Shown: piece by piece, positions 47,568 through 58,557 of the stretch
Position numbering within the stretch: position 1 is the stretch's first letter
Layout: every line of letters begins with the position of its first letter
NCBI GenBank assembly: GCA_030562195.1
Contig: JAUJPP010000007.1
Coordinates: 18,225,769 to 18,289,768, forward strand
DNA from: Nipponacmea schrenckii
Lineage: Eukaryota; Mollusca; Gastropoda; Lottiidae
Direction of reading: 5' to 3'
Length of the DNA stretch: 64,000 nt
The notes under the pieces: generated by a model
What the model saw: the letters and a program-made list of their open reading frames with translations, nothing else
Database searches by the model: none
What the model was told of the DNA's origin: nothing
Position numbers and translations under genes: made by a program

Positions 47568-48530
47568 CTAGAATTGCTTACAATTATGAACGTATTTCGA
47601 GAGCCTTAAAATATTATGTAGGCTAAATTTGCAATGACCTACATCTAGACAATATATTGAATATCATTTTACCTAGTTTTCAAAGTCATAAAATAATTAG
47701 GTCACACCTTCCGTAACGGTTAATGATGGCGAAAATATGAAAATTATCAATTTTTGCTGTATTTAAGTACACTTATCTCTATGATTTTTTTAAGTAAGCC
47801 GAATTAAAAAATATCAACTCGTAGACAATATATTGAATTTCAAGGTCATAGATTAAGTGGGTCACACCTTCCGTAGCCGTTAAAGTGACCTAATTTTGAA
47901 AAAATCGAAATTTAAATAATTCGAAAGAAAATACGAAATTTGAAAATCGGTCTCCAAGAAAAGGTAGATAATGATCCATTGTATCTATGTGCTAAATTTC
48001 ATCAAAATCGGTCTATCAGTAGTGTCTGAATTTCCGATTTAAGAATTGTAACGAAAATTCAAAATGGCGGCCGATATGGCAGCTTGACCTAATTATTTAG
48101 GTCAAATCAATTACTATTGACAAGTTATTTATAAAACAGTTTTCACTTTTCACCTAGCAGTTATAGACCGGAAGTTACGTAATTACGTCATTTGAGGCTA
48201 AAAAACCTTTTTAAAAAATTATAATCATATCGCCTATCAACTGGTAAAGTTTCAAAATTTTACCATTTATATTAAACGAGAAATCACGGTCTGAAATTTT
48301 TGCCGATGACCCTTGAATATTGAATTGAAAATCGTGGGTAAAATATTTAACCTAATTGCATAAAACCTATAATTGTTAGTTGACAAATACATTGAAGTTT
48401 TCAAATCTGAAAATCCGGTCAAAATCGAAGTGAAAATAAACTTGCTAAAGCAAAAAAACCTCAACTTCCGGTTCTCACTTCCGGTCAGAGATAGAACTTT
48501 CGGTTTTGTTTTATTTGATAATAGAAATAT
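47568..48530 (-). repeat. Interspersed ~1-kb repeat, copy 2
   Basis: Inverted copy of 12,248-13,215, directly abutting the Gypsy LTR at CTAG. One of the two internal 170-bp direct repeats is partly deleted near 47,825. Non-coding. Confidence 0.75.
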
Positions 48531-50940
48531 TCCATATCATACATCGCCCACAACGAGAAATGAACAATTATTCCTTTTATTTAAGATATATAATATCTTT
48601 GAATCATTTTAACTGGATTAATTTTTAATCGTAAAAAATCAAAATCAAAATAACAATTCAAAAATCGGTTTCCATGTATATTTCGGCAATAGATTCTATA
48701 TACATGTACATCAAAATAACACAAATTGAATTATCTTCCGAGACCCTATTTCGATTTAAAGAAAAATACACACAGTTAGTATAGAAGAAATTACAAAATT
48801 TGCAAATTTAAAACGTGCAATTTTGATCAAAAATCAAGTGTTATACACCATTGGAAAGAATAACTAGACCTGTTTGTAACAGTTCTGCAGCTTTCGAGCT
48901 ATTTAGAATTTGTTGGTCTCCTGGCTGTCATTTAAGGATAGAATGTGGATTGATTTTGCATTTATTTTGAGAGATGATTTATTCATGATTTAACACGTGA
49001 CATTTGAGCTTGTTAATAGACTGGCAATCATTAAGGTTTGTGATGTAAAAATATCTAGGCTTACCACGCCCACAAAGTCCAATGACTTGTGTTGGAAACT
49101 TCAACTGGAAATGTCAAAATTTGTGAATTGACCGTTTTATAGGAAATATTTGAAATTTGTAATTGCCGATAAACCGAAAGTTTACATTTTGCTATAAAGC
49201 TTAATATGTCATTGGATAGAACGTATCACATTTGTACAGGTATAAAGATCGCCAAAGGTCAACGTCACAATATACACCTTCGAAGTTTTTATAATTTTTA
49301 ATCGTAAAAAAAAAACAAAATCAAATTAAAAATTCAAAAATCAGTTTCCATATAAATTTCGGCAATCGGTTATAGATTCTATATACATGTACATCAAAAT
49401 AACACATATTGACTGATCCTCCGAGACCCTATTTTCGATTGAAAGAAAAATACACACAGTGATGTAAAATATCTGGGCTTAACCACGCCCACAAAGTCTA
49501 ATGACTTGTTTTGATTGGTTGGGATAACTGGAAATGTCAAAATTTGTGTCTTGACCAAAAGATAAGAAATTAACACAATCAGACTTTATGACCTGTTGCA
49601 TTTATATCTGTTTAATTAGAGTGTAATTTTATTCTTAAACTTTTCGCAATTTTTATTTATACATATTGATTTATATATTGCTTTAAAGCTGTGAATTTGC
49701 ACATTATAAATCTGTTCGAATTTTGTTTTTAAGTTAAATAGAACTAAATATAAAAAAATATGAATGTTAAAATCGCTTATTTTCTACTAGGCGTATTTTC
49801 AACAGTTTTCGGTCTATAGCTAAAATAAAGATATTGTTAGAAAGCTGATAAAAATCACATCACAATAATGTCAATTAGAATGTTGCCAAGAGTCTTGTTC
49901 ATGAGATATAACCATCCGAAGATACGAGAAATATGCAAATTACCAATTTTTGGATCCCTATTAATCCAAATGTTCTTTACTAAAATTAGAAATCAAGGTA
50001 TCATATGAACCTTTAGCCAATGAAGATGATTGTGCAGAAAAATAAAGGATGCATATTAGTAAGTTAGTCCTCTTCGTTCCTTGCGGAGAATAGGGCTACT
50101 ACAGACGTTCTCCATCTCACTCTGTTATGAGCTGTTCTTTTTGCTTAATTCCTGGTCTTGCCAATCCTTCCTAGCTCTTTCAGTCTTATTCTTTTCAAGC
50201 TATGTAAAGGTCGTCCTTGTCTTCTATGCCCTTGGGGATTCCAGTCCAGTGCCTCTCTGGTGATGTTGTTATGAGATCAAAAGGATGCATATGGTAGAGT
50301 TCAAAAGTTATGAACTTTCAAACGGAAGTCAGTTTTGAAAAAGTTTGGCAGGACCTGGTCCAAAGACAAATTTGAAATTGAAAAATATGCCACTAGAGGG
50401 CCTAGATAATTATCCAAATTATATTTTAAAACAAGTCTGAAAAAAATAGGATTAAAAATGGCGGACGAGTAGTATTTTTCCAATAATTTGCATATTTCAA
50501 GATGGCGATCAAACGGTTAGGAATTTGCATATACGGCATATATACAAAATGAAGATATTGATGGTAATAATTATGTGGAATAAAAAAATTGCAAGTTGGT
50601 GCAAAAATTTAATCCGAAAATTCCGATTTCTGTGATTTTCTACATTTTTTGGTCATTTTCGGACGTTTCCGGCTAATTTCGGAAAATGTTTTATCGGAAT
50701 CTTTAATGATAATTTTTTGTCTACTCATCTACCAATTTTTGTGAAAAAATAAGACGTAAATTTAAAAAAAACACGTGCTTTTTCATAAATCACGCACAAT
50801 TAATATAGAACTGAGAACAAAATTTTCAAATATTAAAAGCGCAATTTTGATCAAAATATAAAGTGTTATACACCATTGGAAAGAATAAATTACGCGTAAT
50901 AAGGACATAAAAGAAATTTTGACGTATGTAAATTAGGTCA
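48531..50940. repeat. Repeat-rich intergenic block
   Basis: No gene. Several segments occur twice here: 48,630-48,785 with 49,295-49,460 (TCCGAGACCCTATTT, AAAAATACACACAGT), 49,050-49,145 with 49,470-49,570 (CCACGCCCACAAAGTC, AACTGGAAATGTCAAAATTTG), and 48,830-48,870 with 50,855-50,890 (GTTATACACCATTGGAAAG). They look like diverged copies of a non-coding mobile element. A LINE relic lies at 50,082-50,262. Confidence 0.65.
50082..50262 (-). pseudogene. Relic of a LINE ORF2 C-terminus
   Basis: The minus strand encodes EALDWNPQGHRRQGRP and, after a frame change, RWRTSVVALFSARNE. This pair of motifs is common at the C-terminus of non-LTR reverse transcriptase proteins. It is only about 60 codons long, has an internal stop, and is unrelated to the LINE at 53,939. 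Confidence 0.7.
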
Positions 50941-50943
50941 CGT

Positions 50944-51034
50944 GACAGAGCAGTAGTATATGAGCTTACAGATATCCGGCACCCCTCCGCTTCGCTCCGC
51001 TTCGCTCCGCTCCGCTCCGAGCTACCGGATATCT
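50944..51034. repeat. Left palindrome, candidate terminal inverted repeat
   Basis: It reads AGTAGTATATGAGCTTACAG, then ATATCCGG, then a loop of CACCC and CGCTCC/CGCTTCG words, then CCGGATATCT, where the N run begins. It is the reverse complement of the structure at 59,931-60,020, with a slightly longer loop. The right arm is hidden in the gap. Confidence 0.8.
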
Positions 51035-51534
51035 NNNNNNNNNNNNNNNNNNNNNNNNNNNNNNNNNNNNNNNNNNNNNNNNNNNNNNNNNNNNNNNNNN
51101 NNNNNNNNNNNNNNNNNNNNNNNNNNNNNNNNNNNNNNNNNNNNNNNNNNNNNNNNNNNNNNNNNNNNNNNNNNNNNNNNNNNNNNNNNNNNNNNNNNNN
51201 NNNNNNNNNNNNNNNNNNNNNNNNNNNNNNNNNNNNNNNNNNNNNNNNNNNNNNNNNNNNNNNNNNNNNNNNNNNNNNNNNNNNNNNNNNNNNNNNNNNN
51301 NNNNNNNNNNNNNNNNNNNNNNNNNNNNNNNNNNNNNNNNNNNNNNNNNNNNNNNNNNNNNNNNNNNNNNNNNNNNNNNNNNNNNNNNNNNNNNNNNNNN
51401 NNNNNNNNNNNNNNNNNNNNNNNNNNNNNNNNNNNNNNNNNNNNNNNNNNNNNNNNNNNNNNNNNNNNNNNNNNNNNNNNNNNNNNNNNNNNNNNNNNNN
51501 NNNNNNNNNNNNNNNNNNNNNNNNNNNNNNNNNN
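51035..51534. other. Assembly gap of 500 N
   Basis: Exactly 500 unknown bases, so probably a gap of arbitrary size. It begins inside the palindrome's second arm, where assembly is expected to fail. Confidence 0.98.
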
Positions 51535-52208
51535 CTTCTAATAATCTTTTTAAAATAGCGTGGATTTCATTTGAATCAGATTGATGTCCATGTTTCATTG
51601 CTTCAATAATTACATTAAGTCTGTTAAGTAATTGTTCGGGATCATCTGATAAAAAAGTTATTCCTTCTCCAGATATCAAATTATTGAATTCGTCTATTTC
51701 TTCTATGATTGGATTATTTTCACCATATTCATCCGATTCATCAACTTCATTCATGGCTTTGATATGTAGCTCAACTTCTTTCATTCTGTTTGTTATTGCT
51801 CCTGTCTTTTTAGTATCAATTAGAAGTTTTAAGTACTCTATTAAATCAGTGTTATTGGCACTAGCAATGGCAATGTCCCCTCTGTTCATCAAATCTATTA
51901 TTCCTTGTGTTAATTTATATATAGGGGGGTTTTGTATCTATCTTGAATTGAGGGTAACGATGATCGAACAATATTCTAAAACCATTGAATAATAACCCAT
52001 AATCATCCACAACTGGTTTAATAGACTTTGGTAATGTTGGGTCAGGATTTGAAAAATAACGTTTTATATCATCAAGTGATTTTATAATAAATTCATTTTC
52101 TGGGACATTTTGTATAGCAGGAGGTGGAACATTTTGTATAGCAGGAATATTTTCTTGTTGTTTTAATAGAGGCTTAAATAAAGTTGATAAACTCTCCTCC
52201 ATTCCCAT
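51535..52208 (-). pseudogene. Uncharacterised protein of the Polinton-like module, cut by the gap
   Basis: Two overlapping open frames on the minus strand, 51,915-52,208 (SLTLFKPLL-type start, then DYGLLFNGFRILFDHRYPQF) and 51,535-51,892 (GDIAIASANNTDLIEYLKLL, later EGITFLSDDPEQLLNRLN), form one protein broken at a C6 homopolymer near 51,925. Its C-terminus lies in the gap. I do not recognise the family. It follows the ATPase by about 100 bp on the same strand, so it probably belongs to the same viral gene block. Confidence 0.6.
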
Positions 52209-52305
52209 TTGCGAAATCTTCTATCTTCAATTTTAGATTTTAATTTATCTTTAGTTTTAATGTATTCTTTATTTCTCTTTAATATTTTATTTCAATCAGT
52301 CATTT

Positions 52306-53049
52306 TTAATTGCAAATATTTGTCATAACTTTTTGTCCAGCTGGTTTTCTTGTATTTACAGAGATATATCCATGATCGTCAGGATTGTTCCATTGTCTTC
52401 TACAAAGTTTTTTAAATTTATCTTTCTCCATACCATGAATTATTGATTGGAGTATTTGAGATAGATCTTTATCGTTTAATTCAAACAAAATAAAACAATT
52501 AGCGTTCTTTCTAATAAACATTCCGTCCATTCCATAAAATGATTGAGATTGGTATATACAATGACAATTGTGATGTCTTCCTTTAGTAAAGAATTCTTGT
52601 TGAACTGTTTGGTTTGATTGTGCTACGCAGTCATCGAAAATGATCAGGTTTTTCCTTTTCTTGTCGATATTAGACAAATCTAAATCATTCACGTTCTTGG
52701 TTAGTAAAACTTGAATATCAGTTGGTGTTAATGATGGGTTGTTTTCTTTTATACAATAACTTATAAATTCTTCAATAGTTTTATCATTTTGAAGATCTTC
52801 GTTCTGTTCATAAATTCGAAATATTTGCTGTATATCATCTTTTTGTAAATATTCTAAGGCTTTCAGAAATTGATAATATAATTGATCTGGAGTTGATGTA
52901 TAAATGTAAAGGGAATTAAAATCTAATAATTTGGGTGTTGTTAACATCTTAAATAAGAGGTGAGTTTTTCCTGATCCTGATTGACCAACAATACACATTA
53001 ACATTGGATTTTGTGGAAACCTATCTGAATGTTTAAATTTTGCAGCCAT
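52306..53049 (-). CDS. FtsK/HerA-type DNA packaging ATPase, Polinton/Maverick-like
   Basis: 247 aa, open throughout. Walker A is GQSGSGKTHLLFKML at about residues 18-32, and Walker B is KNLIIFDDCV around 135-144. TKGRHHNCHCIYQSQSF just after it fits the conserved sensor region of the A32-like clade, which pumps viral DNA into capsids in Polintons, virophages, adintoviruses and large DNA viruses. The ATG is followed directly by MAAKFKHSDRFP, a usual start for the family. It lies downstream of small virion-like genes and a capsid candidate, all on the minus strand. It is the least damaged gene of the module. Confidence 0.82.
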   Translation of the reverse strand: MAAKFKHSDRFPQNPMLMCIVGQSGSGKTHLLFKMLTTPKLLDFNSLYIYTSTPDQLYYQFLKALEYLQKDDIQQIFRIYEQNEDLQNDKTIEEFISYCIKENNPSLTPTDIQVLLTKNVNDLDLSNIDKKRKNLIIFDDCVAQSNQTVQQEFFTKGRHHNCHCIYQSQSFYGMDGMFIRKNANCFILFELNDKDLSQILQSIIHGMEKDKFKKLCRRQWNNPDDHGYISVNTRKPAGQKVMTNICN

Positions 53050-53054
53050 TTTTT

Positions 53055-53240
53055 TTAATGAGGATTTAATACAATACCGTCTCCTTTGTATTTCGAAAGA
53101 TACAAACCATCACCACTGCGAATGTGATTAAGTATTACTCCCTCTCCTTCTTTTTTAATCTCAGTTTCACCCGTATCAATTTGATCAATTAACTTAGACA
53201 AACCTTCTTTTACTGTTTTCTTGGTTGCGTGATTGAATTG
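53055..53240 (-). pseudogene. Small GxG-repeat protein of the Polinton-like module
   Basis: An open minus-strand frame of about 61 codons without an ATG, ending 5 bp before the ATPase start. Its C-terminal half has three similar pieces: GEGVILN, GDGLYLS and GDGIVLN. The missing start suggests loss of its 5' end by a frameshift. The function is unknown; similar Gly-rich motifs occur in the other small proteins here. Confidence 0.5.
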
Positions 53241-53261
53241 TTAAACACTGGCTAAGATATC

Positions 53262-53612
53262 CTAGATTCCCGAACCTTTGGCTAATTTTTTCATTTCTAA
53301 ATTATGTCTACGTTTTTCTCTGGCTTCAGCTTTTTTCTTATTTACCGCTGACGCTATACCACTAGCTCCACCGGCAACAGCACCTGCAGTTGCTAATCCT
53401 CCGAAAATTAATGGGAGAAGAAATAGAAACCCACCTTCTTTAGCTTGCTTGTCTATTTCATTATAATTAATATTGTCCAGTACTTTATGATTTTTTAATT
53501 TGTTAATAGTTGATTGTGAAATATGTATCTTTATACCATTATAACTAATTGTTTTCGGTTTCCCTTTTTCGATTGATTCTAATATTTTAGCGACTACAAC
53601 TTCTGGTTTCAT
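53262..53612 (-). CDS. Small virion-like protein with hydrophobic Gly/Ala segment
   Basis: 116 aa. The N-terminal half is a soluble-looking region (VVAKILESIEKGKPKTISYN), the middle is a Gly/Ala-rich hydrophobic stretch (FLFLLPLIFGGLATAGAVAG), and the end is strongly basic, finishing KLAKGSGI. This layout resembles small minor-capsid or core proteins of Polinton-like and adenovirus-like viruses, but I cannot assign a family. It lies 52 bp downstream of the capsid gene's end on the same strand. No breaks are seen. Confidence 0.6.
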   Translation of the reverse strand: MKPEVVVAKILESIEKGKPKTISYNGIKIHISQSTINKLKNHKVLDNINYNEIDKQAKEGGFLFLLPLIFGGLATAGAVAGGASGIASAVNKKKAEAREKRRHNLEMKKLAKGSGI

Positions 53613-53931
53613 TTTTAAAGATAGAATTTTTATTCTATTCTATTCATCTTTCTATCCATTATATTTATGACGAGATTCCTCTAACAAGAGACAATACCCT
53701 ACCATATCTCCAGCTGTTTTTTTCAATGTATACAGACAACTGTACGCCTGTTTTGAACAAATCTTCTTTATGAGCAGAGAGATCAAAACAAAATATAGGA
53801 TAATTTAAAATAAAATCGAAATAATTAAACTTTGGTACATTTCCAAATAATTCGCTCATAAGCTTTATAGTTTCTATACAACTCATTAAAGTCCTTGGTG
53901 TCGGGATTAATTTTTAAGGGTTGATTTGGAT

Positions 53932-53938
53932 AATTGTC
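53932..53938. repeat. Target-site duplication of the LINE, left copy
   Basis: AATTGTC, repeated at 57,463-57,469 on the other side of the LINE. It splits the capsid gene at a matching point. Confidence 0.85.
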
Positions 53939-53939
53939 G

Positions 53940-55418
53940 ATATTAAGTTGGAATTTAAATGGTGGTCTTAGACGAAAATTACTTGACGATGATTTTGTTC
54001 ATATGTTAAAGAACCACGATGTGATTTCATTGGTTCATACTGGTTTTAACCGTACTCCACCTATCCTGGATGGTTTTAAATGTTTTACTATAAATCGTCG
54101 AAAATCGCAAAGCAGTGGTTGCTTGGCTATCTTCATAAAAGATAAGTTCTGTAAGCTTGCATCTTGTTTGGATATATGTGAACATGGCATAGTGGTTCTA
54201 AAGTTGGAACTCTCAAAAATTAATCAAAAGAACAATGATATTTACCTATGTTGTGTATATATACCGCATGAACGATCTAATTATTATAAATACATAGACA
54301 ATGATCTCTTTAGCCAGATTGAGCTGTATAGTTTGAAATATAGAAATCTGGGCATTTTTGTTGTAATAGGTGATTTTAACGCTAGAACGAGCACTATTCC
54401 AGAAACTATCAAAGATACATTCCCACCACACCAATTCCTTAATACTGATATTGATTTAGTGAATAGACGCTCATGTGATAATTGCACTAACTCTCTTGGT
54501 CTTAAACTATTACAAACGTGCAAAAACACTGAACTTTGCATTTTAAATGGAAGACTAGAGGCCGGTTCCTTTACATGTTTTACTCCAAACGGATCTAGTG
54601 TTATAGATTATGCTTTGATTAACCCAATATTTCTCTCATCGGTCGTTAACTTTAATATATTAAACCTTGAAGTGTACTCGGACCATACACCACTCCATCT
54701 TGAGCTACGTTTTTCACAGAAGTCTAAAATATTAAATAGTGTTCGTAATTCTTCACCCCCCGACCAGGTATGCAGTCAAAGATTGTTAAAATGGAACTCT
54801 GACAAAACTTCTGAGCTTTACGCATCATTTACAACCGATAATTCTCTCACAAACACTGTTCCATGCATCGTGAATCAATCGACTTTAGATGATCTAACTG
54901 GTGCTATAAGTAATGAAATTTTTGAGCGAGCCTATACAGTTCTAGGTATTAATGCTAGTTTTTCAAAAAATAAACAGATTCCAACTAAGAAATCAAATGC
55001 ATGGTTTGATAAGTCATGTCACACCTCGAGAGAGTTATTTATTAATAGTCGAAATACATATAACAAAATCAAAAGTGCAAAAAACAAAACAAATATGGTT
55101 CTAGCCCGAACTGGGTATAATAAAACTTTAAAATTCTCTAAAGCGCGTTACAAAATCAACAAAGGAAAAGAAATATGTGAAAAAGCTATGTCTAACCCAA
55201 AAGAATTCTGGAAACAGATTTCAAGATATTATAAAGACGTTAAGGTAGAAACAAGTTCATTAACCTCTAATGATTTTTCCCTGCACTTTAGAGAAATTTA
55301 TGATAACTCCCCTTCCTTCTCAGAAGTTGACCCACTTTGGATTCCGTCATCTTTTGTTGCTCCACACTGGATTCCAAATTCACGATTCTTGAAATTGAAA
55401 AGGCAATTAAAAAACTAA
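53940..55418 (+). pseudogene. LINE apurinic/apyrimidinic-like endonuclease part
   Basis: The frame opens with SILSWNLNGGL, the first conserved endonuclease motif. VVIGDFNARTSTIPE and YSDHTPLHLEL carry the catalytic Asp, Asn and His residues. The domain ends near residue 265, followed by a linker (AWFDKSCHTSRELFINSRNTY). The frame is lost between about 55,340 and 55,400, where the RT continues in another frame. Confidence 0.9.
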
Positions 55419-57313
55419 AAAATGGTAAAAGTTCTGGCAACGATGGCATTATCCCAGAGGTGGTCAAACATCTCAATAGCTTACTCCAAGGTCCAATATG
55501 CTCTTTATTTAACTGTATCTATGATAATGGATTATATCCATCAAATTGGGCAATTTGTGACATTGTGCCAGTGCCTAAGAAAGGCTGCAAAAACGACGCT
55601 AACAACTACAGAGCAATTACAATTATGAATGTACTAGCCAAATTGTATTCTATGCTACTTAATGACAGGATCCTGTCTTGGACAGATAGTCATTCTTTTC
55701 TCACTAATATGCAATTTGGATTCCAGAAAAACAAAAGTACCATAGATTGTATTTTTATTCTTCAATTAATTGTATCAAAATATTTAGGAGAAGGTAGTAA
55801 AGTATTCTGTGCCTTTATAGATTATTCAAAATGTTTTGATAAAATAGATCGTAAATTATTGATAGCTAAACTAGAATCTTACGGTATTAGTACAAAAATG
55901 TTAACATCTATCTCATCTATGTATAGTAAAATAGAGCTATGTGTAAAATACCGATGTCAAAGGTCAAAGCCCATTAACTCATTGTCTGGAGTAAAACAAG
56001 GAGACAATTTATCTCCATTGCTATTTTTATTGTACTTAAATGATTTTGATGAATTTTTATGTGAAAACACATTAGATCCTGTAATTATTAACAATGTGAT
56101 AATTCCATGTTTGATGTACGCAGACGATACCACCTTACTTTCACTTTCACAAGTCGGCTTACAAAGGCAATTAGAGAACTTGAAAAATTATTGTGACAAA
56201 TGGAAGCTCGAAGTAAATATACATAAATCTAAAGTTATGGTTTTCCAAAAAGGACACTCGGTTGCAAATTATGATTTTTACTATAACAACCAACCCTTAG
56301 AAATTGTTAAATCTTTCAATTATTTGGGTATCGAACTCAGTATGAATGGCAAATTTAACACTGCTCAGAAAGCAATTGCAGCTAAAGGTTCAAAATCACT
56401 ATTCCAATTGTATAATGTATTTGAGAGTATTGATATCGATATCAATCAGAAATGTAAATTGTTCGATTCATATGTAGGGTCTATTCTATCCTATGGGGCA
56501 CCTGTTTGGGGTTTTCATACTGCAAAAGAGGTTGAAACAGTGCACCTTAAGTTCTGTAAAAGGGTACTGGGAGTGAAACCTACAACGCCAACAAGTGCGG
56601 TTATTGGTGAATTGGGGCGGTTACCTCAAAGTTTCTTAAGGCATAAACTTATTTTTAAATACTGGGTAGACCTTCTGCAATATGATAGCTTGTTACGTTT
56701 TATCTACAAATCAGTTAGAACATCAGCTAACTGCAGACGAGGGGATAATTGGTGTTATAAATTGAAATGTCTATTAGACACGTTAGGTTTAAGTGTATTA
56801 TGGGATTATCAAGACTATATTAACTCTAAACATGTACTTTATATCTTAAACCAAAGGCTCCTGGACCAAAATGTACAAGTATGGAATAGCTCGAAAAATG
56901 AAAGTATCAAATTATTTTATTATAATCTATTCACCTTTGATTTTAAAATGCAACCCTATTTACAATATGTTCATATAGAAAAATATCGCATAGCATAATC
57001 ACGCTTTAGGTGCAGCTCACATTGCCTAAATATTGAAAGTGGTAGATTTGTGAAAGCCAAAAGATCCACCCGATTGTGTACAGTCTGTAATTTAAATGCA
57101 ATAGAAGACGAGCTTCATTTCCTTTTAATTTGTCCCATATATAATGATCTTAGAATTCGGTACCTCCCAAAATATTATTGTAAATATCCTTCAATTGATA
57201 AATTCATCTCAATTATGTCGTCAAACTCCAGAATGATTTTAAATTCATTATCTAAATTTATTTTTTATTCATTCAAAAGAAGAAACGAACTTGTAGACAG
57301 TGCTCTTCCATAA
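55337..57313 (+). pseudogene. LINE reverse transcriptase and C-terminal finger
   Basis: RT blocks: KLKNGKSSGNDGIIPEV, GFQKNKSTIDCIFIL, AFIDYSKCFDKIDRKLL, GVKQGDNLSPLLFLLYLNDF and the catalytic MYADDTTLLS. An in-frame TAA at 56,996-56,998 cuts the protein, but the same frame continues with FRCSSHCLNIESGRF and the finger LCTVCNLNAIEDELHFLLIC up to 57,313. With the frame break at the endonuclease junction, the element cannot make a full protein. Confidence 0.92.
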
Positions 57314-57462
57314 TAAGTGTGTATATATGTATCTATATTTGATTTTTGCTATCTTTCCTTTTTTTCTTTTTTTATTTATATGTGAATTGTATATTAATTG
57401 TATGTAGAGCTACAAGATAATTATCTTAAAGCTCATTTATATTAATAAACTAAACTAAACTA

Positions 57463-57469
57463 AATTGTC
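57463..57469. repeat. Target-site duplication of the LINE, right copy
   Basis: AATTGTC directly after the TAAAC tail; matches 53,932-53,938. Confidence 0.85.
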
Positions 57470-58557
57470 ATTGTTTAATCTTACTTGAACCCTTTTTATT
57501 TTAGGATCCCCAAAGTTGTCACCAGTTACTTTAAAAAGTTTGTTGTTGTTCGTTTGTGAATCTGGAAGATTTTTGAAACCAAGTATTAAATATCTTGCTG
57601 ATTTTGTGGTATTCGTCACTTGCCATGTGAAATTCTCCCCTGTGATTGTTATCGATCCAATCGTATTTCTTCTTAAAAATGCTATTTCAATATCTTTTTT
57701 CAAACTACTAAGAAGTCTTGTTTCTACTTCGATTGTTGGGGTTATTACTGGCACGTATAATTGGATATCGGTTATTTCTAATTTAGCATTTGAATTGTTT
57801 TCTCCAAAAAATATTCTATCGTTTTTTTTTAATCTTTGAAGATGGATTTTGAAGGGCAGACCAATGTAAACTTTCCTGTGCTCGAGTAATCCAAACAACG
57901 GGTAGAGACTCCAGTTTATGTACGAACCCCAGCTATTTCTGTCAATAGGTTTATTGTAAAATACAACCCTCTGTTTATAACCTTCATTATTTTGAAATTT
58001 GGTGATATTGATCAAATTGTTAACAGTAGTTCAAACTGCGGCCAGGTTGGCGTCTGCTGCTACATTTTCTTCTAGAGATTGTATTTCCCCATCTCCCGTG
58101 TCTGGCATCCAACCCGATGCCTTTGTATAATTTTTTGGATACAAAAGTGTTTTAAGCATTGTGTCAAACTCACCTGGGTGTTTGATTGTTTCAATTATAT
58201 TTGAACCGGCTTCTAAAACCATTTCGCTAAATAAAGAGTGGAAGAAATTGTTCTACAATGTTACCATCTGCTGGGGAAAAGGATTTTGATTGGGGGCACC
58301 ATCACTTATTTTGAAATCACAGCGGAAGTAAGCATCGAAAAGAAGTAACCAATTGGACAACGAATTGATTTCAAATGTGACCCTACCTCCGTCATTAATC
58401 TGAGATTTGGACCCAACAGTTGGAGATATATTGATGTAGTTTTCTTTTTTCTTATTGAATGTATATTCTATTGGTTCATAAAGTTGAAAGATCGGATTGA
58501 GTTTTGCCATTTTTAATAAGAGGATTTAGGCTTTAACACCTTAAATCCTTGGCCTTG

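Larger units (their letters stand above)
53939..57462 (+). mobile_element. APE-type non-LTR retrotransposon (LINE), 5'-truncated
   Basis: 3,524 bp between two AATTGTC copies. It starts at the very beginning of the endonuclease, so the 5'UTR and any ORF1 are missing, as in normal 5' truncation. The 3' end is a short run of TAAAC repeats after an AT-rich tail. The order is endonuclease, reverse transcriptase, C-terminal cysteine/histidine motif. The clade is not certain; the TAAAC-type tail and the finger are seen in several APE-bearing groups. Confidence 0.93.
53665..58510 (-). pseudogene. Candidate major capsid protein gene, broken by two stops, a LINE and a frameshift
   Basis: Starting at the ATG at 58,510 on the minus strand, one frame runs to the LINE, interrupted by TAG at 58,253-58,255 and TGA at 58,031-58,033. 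After the LINE (53,939-57,462) coding resumes at about 53,930 and shifts frame near 53,870 before ending at 53,665. Total coding length without the LINE is about 440 codons. Pieces such as RVVFYNKPIDRNSWGSYI, ELFGNVPKFNYFDFILNYP and PIFCFDLSAHKEDLF have the look of double-jelly-roll capsid proteins of Polinton-like viruses. That is recognition by eye, supported by the packaging ATPase nearby. The gene is dead. Confidence 0.6.

Noticed and set aside
38674..47571. CTAG flanks as proof of a 4-bp target duplication of the decayed Gypsy element
   Set aside because: CTAG is also where the adjoining 1-kb repeat ends in its other copy, and the right LTR looks truncated, so the match may be chance. 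I mention it only as possible.
50960..51892. Long open frames running through the N gap on both strands
   Set aside because: They are open only because N codons are not stops. Only 51,535-51,892 on the minus strand is real sequence.
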